This document shows, in pieces, positions 56,077 through 64,000 of a DNA stretch of 64,000 bases. A program made the position numbers and the translations under genes. The notes beneath the pieces are model-generated. The model searched no databases and was not told where the DNA came from. It saw only the letters and a list, made by a program, of their open reading frames with translations. Every line of letters starts with the position of its first letter. The first letter of the stretch is position 1. Source of the DNA: Chloranthus sessilifolius (lineage: Eukaryota > Streptophyta > Magnoliopsida > Chloranthales > Chloranthaceae); the NCBI GenBank assembly GCA_021018995.1, contig CM037585.1, positions 128,616,831-128,680,830 on the forward strand, written 5' to 3'.

Positions 56077-56590
56077 TAGTTGTTTTTATTTTTGTAAAAT
56101 TTCTAAAATTTCTTCTTCTGGGTGTTGGTTACAATTGTTTCATTTAAGTGTCATGTTTTTGAGTTATTTTATCTTTTGCCCCTATAGTGACGAATCAAAA
56201 CTTTGAGAATCAGATAATCTTGAAATCACGACTTTACCATACAATCAGATTTTCATTTCATATTGCAGATAATACAAAAAGTGCCGCTAACTTATCTTAG
56301 CGGCACGCTAAATAAGTTAGCGGCCGCTATTTGAAGTTGGCGGCCGCTATGATAGCGGTAAAATGGGAGAAAAAAATAATAGTTGTTTTTGTTTTAATAA
56401 AATTTCTAAAATCCCTTCTTCTGGGTGTTGGTCACAATTGTTTCATTTATTTCAGTGACGAATTAAAACTTTGAGAATCAGATAATAGAGATTATGTTTT
56501 ATCATAATTTTTTACCCAACAATTCTTAAGATAGCGGCAAGATAGCGGGCTCATAGAGAATGATAAAAGTTTAGTATATCCTTACTATTA
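56077..56590. repeat. Duplicated segment flanking a GCGGCCGC-rich block
   Basis: TTTCTTCTTCTGGGTGTTGG and its context (56078-56222) recur at 56378-56490. Between them lies a block of GCGGCCGCTA palindromes (56278-56362) with two GCGGCCGC sites and further AGCGGC words at 56525-56550. Confidence 0.7.
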
Positions 56591-58213
56591 TCCTTACTAC
56601 TATATAAAAGTACAAATAATTTCTGTCAATTTTAGTGTTTTCATATTTTTAGTAACAAAATACCTCTAAGCCAAAATACCCCTAAGCTATTCCATCTACC
56701 CTTATCTTCTTCCTTATGTATCCCTATCCTTACTACTATATGAAAGCTAAAATAGTTTCTCTCAATCTTTGTTTTCACACTTGCCCCTATATTCACTCCG
56801 TGACAATAAAATTAAAATGGGTATCATTATTTACCATCCAAAAAATTGTAACTTCATCTCACCTCTTTCAGTCTGAATATATTGATCGCTTTGAATCATA
56901 CGATGGAGATTATTTTTCATCTCAATCTTCTATATAGTTGATCTTGACATCCTGTTTGTATCATCAGGCAGTAAAATTTTTATTTCACTTGACACAACCA
57001 AAAAAGTGACTTTAAAATCAAATGGCATACATCACTCTCAAACATGATTTTAATATCATTTTTAAAAAAACCGACGATTTAATAATACTCTCATGATACC
57101 AAGATCATTTAGGTAAAAGATGGGGATAAAAAATGATCTCCATCTTCTAATTCAAAGCGGTCATTTCATACCTACTAGAGGATATTGACGAGGTCACAAT
57201 TTTAATGGTTGCAAATAATGATACCCAAGTAGAATCTCTTTTCCAATGGGAATACGTAAATAATGGTATCCAAATAAGATCTCTTTCTTTCCTTATTTTT
57301 AGCACCTTCAAAGAAACTCATAAAGTTAAAAGAATTAACAATTTTGCTATAAAAGTTATCTTTCCTTCCTTATTTTTAGCAACTTCAAAGAAATTCACAA
57401 AGTTCAGAGAATTAACAATTTTTTCATAAAATATTTGAGTTGCTTTGAATTATATGGCATAGATCACATAAAAATAGCCAAAATTTTAAATTTGAGCATG
57501 ATGTATGTCATGTAAATTTAGGCCCATATTTTGTGATTTGCACCTTATGAAATAAAAAAATGATCGTCTAATGGTAAGCCAATGATATCAAGATCCCTTA
57601 TATGGAAGATTGGGCCGAAAAATGATCTCCATCAACTAATAAAAAGAGTCAATTTTTTTTGCATAGGTGCCCTCTAAGATTTCGCGGGTAGTAATAAAGC
57701 TACCAAAATAATAATTTACTCGAAAGTTAAAACCCTCTGAGCCACGATTAATGTACCCATGATCAAATCTTGTCATCTTACCTGATCGGATTACTTGCAC
57801 TCATACGTATGTTGGTCGTAAGACTTAGGGGAGCACTTAACTTTATATGATTTAGACAAACATATGATACTTTTACGTAGGGCCCTCAACAGATTGACTT
57901 TTTTATTGGGCTAGGTACTAAACTTGGGTTATTCGACTAAGTCAGGCATGAAGTGTCAGACACAATCTATAGGTATAGTTAGGTCGGGTTAAGGAAAAAT
58001 TTGGTCAACTAAGCTCAAGTTACAAGATTTTATATAATAATTAATAATAATAATAATAAAATAAAGTGTTTTCAACCAGGTCAAGTCAGGTGTCAGGTTG
58101 GGTTGGGTATATACACTCAACCCTTCAGAATAAGGTCGGGATAGGTGTCAGGTCGGGTTTGGTCGACTAAGCTCGAGTTACAAGATTTTATATAATAATT
58201 AATAATAGTAGTA

Positions 58214-58249
<36 letters not shown>

Positions 58250-59906
58250 TAGAGTGTTTTCAATCAGGTCAAATCAAGTGTCAGGTCGAGTTGGGCATAT
58301 ACACTCGACTCTTCAGGTGTCGGTCGGAATAGGTGTCAGGTCGGGTTGGGCATATACCCTTGACCCTTCGAGTATTAGGTCGAATCAGGGTGCACCATCA
58401 GGCCAGGTCAGGCCAACATATGTCATTTACCAATCGGACAGTCAAAGCTTTAACACGATCCATTGGCTTTAAGTTCTAAATTATATGTTTATTTTTATTT
58501 TTTAATGTTATCATGTGAATCATGTGGCTTTAAAATGATGGCATGCATATAAAATTAAGGTTAGAGATTTTATATATGGGACACCATTTTATCACCATGT
58601 ACTGATACATGGTGCAAGTGATTATTATACATCTTCTGTCACATTTTTCAGTTAAAATTTTTATTTTGGCACCATGTGTAATGCACATGCATTTTTATGA
58701 GATTTATAGTTAATGATTCTAAGTTTTTAACTATATAACCAATAAACCAATTGAATGTCAAATGACATGAGGTGGTCTGCCAATTGCATGAACCAAATTC
58801 TTGTACATGTTCCAAAAATTAGTAAGCTACATAACTCTTTGCCCTTTCGATGGTATGCCCATGATCATATTTTCGTGTGCCACATGGTTTCCAGTTATTT
58901 TTTGGGATGAAAGATTAAAACGAAAATTGAACTATTCTATTTACAATGATCGAATTTTTAATGGTACTATGACCGATAATCATTAACTGTTGTGAATCAG
59001 AAGATAGAGATCATTTGTCGCACAATCTTTCCCATAATGTATGAGATCATGGGAGTACTGACAATCAACTTTTTATTTCAAGTATTGCACGTTTCAAAAC
59101 GTGATCGAAAATCATGTTTGAGCATAATGTCTGTCACATGGTTTTCAGTTACTGTTTTGAGATGTGTATCACGCAGAATAAAAATTGACTATCTAATGGT
59201 ACACTATTTACCTCAGGATCATCATATAGAAGATCGAATTGGAAATCAATTTTGAATGACATCATAGTTGAATACCATTGACTATTTTGAATTAGACAAT
59301 AGCGGTCGTTTTCGTCCAAATCGTAGATCTTGAGATAATGAGTATACTGACAGTTAATTTTTTATTGCATGTGGTACACATAAAACATTCCAAAAAGTGA
59401 TCGAAAATCACGTTTGAGTATGATGCATGCCCCATAATTTTCGATCATTTTTTTGAGATGTATGCAGTAGAAACCATAAATTGACCGTCTGATGGTACCC
59501 TATCATCGTGAAAGATGAAAAGAAAATTGATCCCTATCATCTGGTTCATATCAGTTAATGATTTTTCTAATGTAGTGCACTTAGGAATATCTGATTGGTA
59601 TAATTAGAGTTATCCTTTAAAGGAAAGACTTGATATTTGAAGGACTTATGTCAAGTGAAAACTTCATCTTAGCCATTGGATTTGAAGGTCATGTTCTAAA
59701 TATATTTAATGCAAAAGATTGGTATAAAATAAAATCTCTATTATATAATTCAAAGCAGTCAAATATGGAATAGATGATGACCATTTATTGTGTTAAATCA
59801 GATGATAGAGATCGAAGATTTTTAGAATATGACATTTAAATCAGAGAAATTCAATGGTATCTTCACATTTATATTAACATGTGCAACCCACATGCACTTT
59901 TACTAG
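56591..59906 (+). mobile_element. Helitron-like element (candidate)
   Basis: The start TCCTTACTACTATATAAAAG follows an A, and the proposed end is a 6-bp hairpin (CATGTG/CACATG at 59878-59894) followed 8 nt later by CTAG and a T, as in Helitron termini. A second 5'-like end sits at 56722 and a second 3'-like end (CATGTG...CACATG...ATGAG) at 58671. The interior has diverged repeats of a unit with GATGGAGAT...GATCTTCCATATGGAT at several places and no coding genes. No Rep/helicase sequence was seen, so the element would be non-autonomous. Confidence 0.35.
58001..58330. repeat. Two tandem copies of about 158 bp with (TAA)n
   Basis: TTGGTC(A/G)ACTAAGCTC(A/G)AGTTACAAG starts at 58001 and 58159. Each copy holds a TAA-type microsatellite and a GTCAGGTCGGGTTGGG block. 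Confidence 0.85.
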
Positions 59907-61599
59907 TTATATACAAAAGTAAAAATAGTTTGTGTCATATTTTCATACCTAAAATACTCCTAACTCATATATCATAGCTAGGAGTGTTGAAAACCCGGAA
60001 AAAAGGCTTCTCTCTAAATTATATCTCATATTAAACGTAGGACCTCATACGTTTAATTAAACGAGGACTCTATGGGTGCTCTGGGGAAGACTTTTCACAG
60101 TAATATAAAAAACGGTGTATTCTTGAAATCTCAACCCTAATACAGATCCCAGCTTCTAATCCGTCTTTCTCCACAATATTCGGGCCCCTAACCCTAGCAG
60201 AATTGAGAAAACTATTTGTGGGCGGCAGGGACGAAGATCGAGCGATGGTTCCCATAAAAAAAAGGATTATTAATTGAATGAAAAGAAGTTAATAAGGAGA
60301 AATCATATTTATAAAATTCGATGTAGAGATGGAGGCAATTGGAGATGTTTTATGGTTTTGAGAAAGGAGATGCTGAAAAGAGTTTGGTTTTCAGTTCTCT
60401 CTGCTGGTTTTGCTATAGGTCGGTGAGGGAGAGGAGCAAGAAATAGGAATTGATCACTCATGGGCTTCAAGTTTTTATTACGCGTGGTGCTTTGGTACTG
60501 TCAACGGTGCAACACACATTCATCATAAACACCCATTTACCCATTCCCGTGGGGCACTTCACTCGTCGTTCAATAAGATGATGCAACATTCTGCATCTAT
60601 GCGCACATATGCCACCCGCTTTGTGCGTGGTCCAGACCTACATCGTACGCATGCAATACACGGGTCAAGTTTCAATGGATTTTGATCAGACCATCAAATC
60701 GGTACCGATTTTTGAAGCAAAAAACTCGGTCTCTACAACCAACCAAGGTCTTTACCTTTACCTTGACTTAGACGATTGAGATGATTTTATGGCCCAAACT
60801 TCCGTACAAACAGATCAACGATTAGATACTCATCACACTTGGCATACATCCCCAAAGTCATTGTTGGGCATGGGCATTGGCCCATTTATTCACTGAGCTC
60901 ATACAAACTATCATAAACGGGCCAGAATTCGGCCCATCTAGTATTCGGGTCTAAACTTCCAGACCGGATACTAACCCCAAAGGACCAGTTGGTTGGTTCG
61001 GCCAAACCCAAAAGCCGGTTGGCATGCAGGCAGCTATCTGGCCGGCTCAGCCTATTTAAAATCAGAGTTTATCTGAACCGTCGATTAAAAAAAATAAATA
61101 ATAATGGATAGTTCGAGTAAATATCACTTGTAAAACGCATATATTTCGAGAAACATGAAATAATGGGAGTTGGGCTATGATATTGAAACCCAACAACGCA
61201 GAATATGTGGGTTATAACTTACAACTATTTTAGATATATGCGTTTTACAATGAATTCTGGGGAACCCAAAACGAAACCCTAGAATTTGGGGAAAGGAGAA
61301 GATGAAAATACCTGTAAGTGATGGATCTTTAGACCATGATCATAATCATCAATTTTTAATCCACGTGGCACAATTTCCAGTAAATAGCTCTAAAATCACA
61401 TAGTTGTTGTAGAATAAAAATATGTGCCACGTAGAATGAAAATAGATGGTGAAAAACAATCTCCATCAAAGATTGTCGTCTGTGAAAAAACTAAAGTGAA
61501 GGTCCTTCGAAACCCAATGGAGGCCCCTAAAGGTGAAGATTAACTCCTTTGCCTATGATCTAGGTTACTTTTTGGGATGTGTGCTATGTGAAAGCAACA
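59907..61599. other. No gene supported
   Basis: A 61-codon minus-strand frame (60070-60255) with CTAGGGTTAGGG context looks like a plant 5' leader, but no family is recognised. A 15-bp inverted repeat (GTAAAACGCATATAT at 61131-61145, inverse at 61234-61248) is present. Confidence 0.35.
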
Positions 61600-62627
61600 T
61601 CTGACCATCTGATAGATGCGTCATGATTTTAAGATCTATCGTGACGAAGATTGGAAAAAAAAATCTCCATCATCTGATTCAAATCAGTCAATGATTTCTG
61701 TCCATGCAATCTCTGAAAGCACTCATGCGTGCAACCCTTCAAAACCATTGATTGATTCGGATCAGATGATGGAAATCATGTTTCACTCCGATCTTTCACA
61801 CAATGGATCTTGAGATTATGTCGCACCTATCAGATAGTCGACATTTTATTCCACATGCCACAAAATCCTCAAAAAATGCTTTTAAATCATGTTTCAGTGT
61901 GATGTGTCCCATACGATTCAAGGGGCATTTTTTGGGGATCTGTGACATTTGAAATAAAAAAAATGATTGTTTGATAGGTGCAACATAATCTCAAGATCCT
62001 TTGTGTATAACATGATCTCAAGATCCTTTGTGTGGAAGATCGGGTAAAACACGATCTCCATCTTTTGAATCGAAGCAATCAATGATTTTGAAGGGGCTTC
62101 TCCGACGTGGGCGCTTTCAGAGATTCGGTCGGCGCTAATATAGGTATCCTATTCTTCTAGTTATCCATTGTTTACACCCCATGAATTGTGACCTCACCCA
62201 TTTCCTCCGGCGAACATGAATTGAACGCTTTAAATTCGAGGATGAATATCCTTTTTCCTCTCAACCTTCCACACAATGGATCTTAAGATCATAATTCTAC
62301 CATGTGAAAATTAGTTTCTGATTTCACGTGGCACACATCTCCACATCCCCAAAAGTGACATTAGAATTGGGTGGCACACATTTCGCTCAAATATGATTGG
62401 GTACCTCTGTTTGTGCCCATGCATTCTTTGAAAGTGCTCACGTTTTAAGCCCCTTGAAATCATTGATTGCGTTGGATCAGATGATGGAGCTTGTGTTTCA
62501 CCCCGATATTCCATACAATAGATCTTGAAATCACTGTGACCTATTAGACAGTCAGTTTTTTATTCCATGTTCACAAATCCCCAAAAAATTGCCCTAAATT
62601 CATGTTTGAGCGTAATGTGTGCCATAT
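61600..62627. repeat. Foldback repeats related to the 56-59 kb units
   Basis: Blocks such as GATGATGGAAATCATGTTTC and AATGGATCTTGAGAT (about 61768-61825) reappear inverted at about 61980-62080 (CAAGATCCTTTGTGTGGAAGA), with one inner block doubled. Non-coding. Confidence 0.55.
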
Positions 62628-62697
62628 AATTTTCGGGATATTAAGCACCTAATAGCGCAATAAGTTGCGCTATTAGGTGCTTAATATCCCGAAAATT
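62628..62697. repeat. Perfect hairpin, 33-bp arms and 4-nt loop
   Basis: Left arm 62628-62660, loop TAAG, right arm 62665-62697. The arms contain CGGGATATTAAGCACC and its inverse. The right arm includes the first bases of LTR F. Confidence 0.97.
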
Positions 62698-64000
62698 CCG
62701 AGTTAAACAGTGACCTCGAGATCCGTGCCCGACTGGTCATAGGTTTGACCATGTAAGAGTTCACAAGTTAACGTAGGATAAGATGAACGGATGAGATGTG
62801 AGAATTTAAGTAACTGTGTGGAATGTGACGAAATCTGGAGCCACATACACCTACTTCTGGTGTATGTGCTCAACACACGGGTTGAATGAGAAATAAAAGG
62901 GTTTAATAGCCCTAGTTCTTTTGTTTGGTTGTTGAGAGAGAGTATATAAGAGAGAGAGAGAGAAGGAGAGCATAGTTAATGCAAGGAGTAATGGTGGGTG
63001 TTTGGAAGGGGGATTCAAGCATTTAAAAGGCCGATTCGACACGAAGGATCCGTTCAAGCCAAAGCTGGAACCCTAGCCTTTCCAACCCCTTTGACCTAAT
63101 CAATTTGAGATTGATTGAAGGTAAAATTTTGTAAATTAAATGCATAGGTTATAGAAGTTTAAATTCAGTCAAGAATGTTTAAAATGATAGATTAAGTACT
63201 TAAAAAAATGAAGGAAAAATAGTAGGAAAAAGATTTGAAAGAACAGCCCAAAGGGGGGCTGAATCTGGCCAAATCGATTAATCGAAATCAGGTTTCGATT
63301 AATCGATTTTCGCCAAGAAGTTGAAAAGTCAAAGAACCCGAATTCAATTAATTGAACTGAGTTTCGATTAATCGACTTTAGATTTCGATTAATCGATTTT
63401 GGTGTCGATTAATCGACTAGGAACCTCCAGTGGCTGGAGGAAAGTGACCTGGGGAAATCGACTAGTCGAAATGGGATTTCGATTAATCAATTTCGAATTT
63501 CGATTAATTGATTTGGGATCGATTAATCGATTTTGGGAATTCGATTACTCGAATTTAGAATCGAATTGATAGATTAGAGAATTTCGATTAATAGATGTGG
63601 GATTCGATTAATCGAATGGGGATCTCGATTAATCGATTTTGATCGAATGGGGATCTCGATTAATTGATTTTGGAAATCGATTAATCGAATCAGTTTCGAT
63701 TAATCGACTTTGGAGTTCGATTAATCGACTGACTTAAATTTTGTTAACTTTTTAGTTTGACTTCAAGATTCTTGGAGGGTCTTGGACCTTCCTTGTTGCA
63801 TCTTTAATGATGTGTTGCATGTGTTATGTTGTACCATAGGTGGTATGTACGATCATGGGCACAAGGAGCCACGTGGGACCTTGATGCGTGATTTATCAGA
63901 GACTTGAGGTAGGGAATAACTTGAACATGTACTTTAATTTGCAAGAGCATGTATGTAGTGATATAGAATCAAATTGAAAACTGTTTTATTGCTTAAAATT
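62678..64000 (+). mobile_element. Element F: C-family LTR, runs off the window
   Basis: From TGCTTAATATCCCGAAAA it aligns to the start of C LTRs (TGTAATAGCCCGAAAA...) and then to GATCCGTGCCCGACTGG, GAGAGAAGGAGAGCATAGTT and the palindrome array. It is more diverged from C and D than they are from each other. Its palindrome array (63274-63728) has degenerate members (TTAATTGA, TTAATAGA). The 3' half is outside the window, so a complete element or a solo LTR is undecided. Confidence 0.85.
63274..63728. repeat. Palindrome array in LTR F
   Basis: About fifteen TCGATTAATCGA copies, several decayed by one base. Confidence 0.93.

Noticed and set aside
60070-60255. First exon of a minus-strand gene
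   Set aside because: The leader-like CTAGGGTTAGGG context is suggestive, but no protein family or downstream exon could be recognised.
62628-62697. microRNA precursor or transcription terminator
   Set aside because: Perfect arms with a 4-nt loop at an LTR boundary fit an inverted duplication better; no U-tract and no sign of expression.

Overview
The window is nuclear DNA from a flowering plant with a large, repeat-rich genome. It contains GT-AG introns, Ty3/gypsy LTR retrotransposons of three lineages (Athila-like, chromodomain-bearing chromovirus, Tat-like), MITEs, a LINE tail and one exon of a conserved plant gene. No bacterial operon, rRNA, tRNA or CRISPR array was recognised. Species cannot be decided from this sequence.

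Layout. 1-4.4 kb: AT-rich sequence with a 451-bp MITE and one host-gene exon (2996-3389) of the At4g08330-like CxxC/CxxC family, the only probable host coding sequence. 4.4-13 kb: debris made of a CACTA-like terminus, base-skewed repeats, a degraded solo LTR, a foldback element, a LINE 3' end split by a small hAT-like MITE, and two more hAT-like MITEs. 13-16.2 kb: 5' end of an Athila-like element (A) with LTR, primer site and broken gag, followed by a CACTA-type palindromic repeat cluster. 18.8-56 kb: a nested stack. The outer layer (E) is the 3' part of a Tat-like element whose 3' LTR begins at 54525. It carries an antisense, multi-exon plant-mobile-domain (PMD) gene on the minus strand, from 51010 down to about 18.8 kb. 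Athila-like element B (19284-46830, TSD AGTGC/AGCGC) landed in PMD exon 4. Chromovirus C (23399-36261, TSD CGAAT) landed inside B. A solo LTR of the C family (D, 48154-50649, minus, TSD CTTCA) landed in PMD exon 2. 56-62.6 kb: diverged dispersed repeats with Helitron-like ends. 62.68 kb to the end: the start of another C-family LTR (F) that runs off the window, bordered by a perfect 33-bp-arm hairpin.

The most unusual system is in B and C. Both lineages carry arrays of a 12-bp perfect palindrome: TCAATCGATTGA in B and TCGATTAATCGA in C, D and F. Both are built from the same GATT/AATC half-site in opposite order. The arrays sit in LTRs, in the leader of B, and just upstream of extra 3' ORFs. 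In B (40871) and C (31769) a TATA box starts exactly 10 nt after the last palindrome, and an extra ORF follows. This suggests palindrome-controlled internal promoters for accessory genes. C also has a 171-bp AT-rich GT-AG segment between gag and protease that looks like a spliceable intron, and an unusual extra ORF downstream of a chromodomain pol.

All retroelement genes seen are broken by stops or frameshifts, many explicable as C-to-T or G-to-A changes. The elements therefore look non-autonomous now. Coordinates of LTRs with target duplications are exact by eye; other boundaries are approximate.
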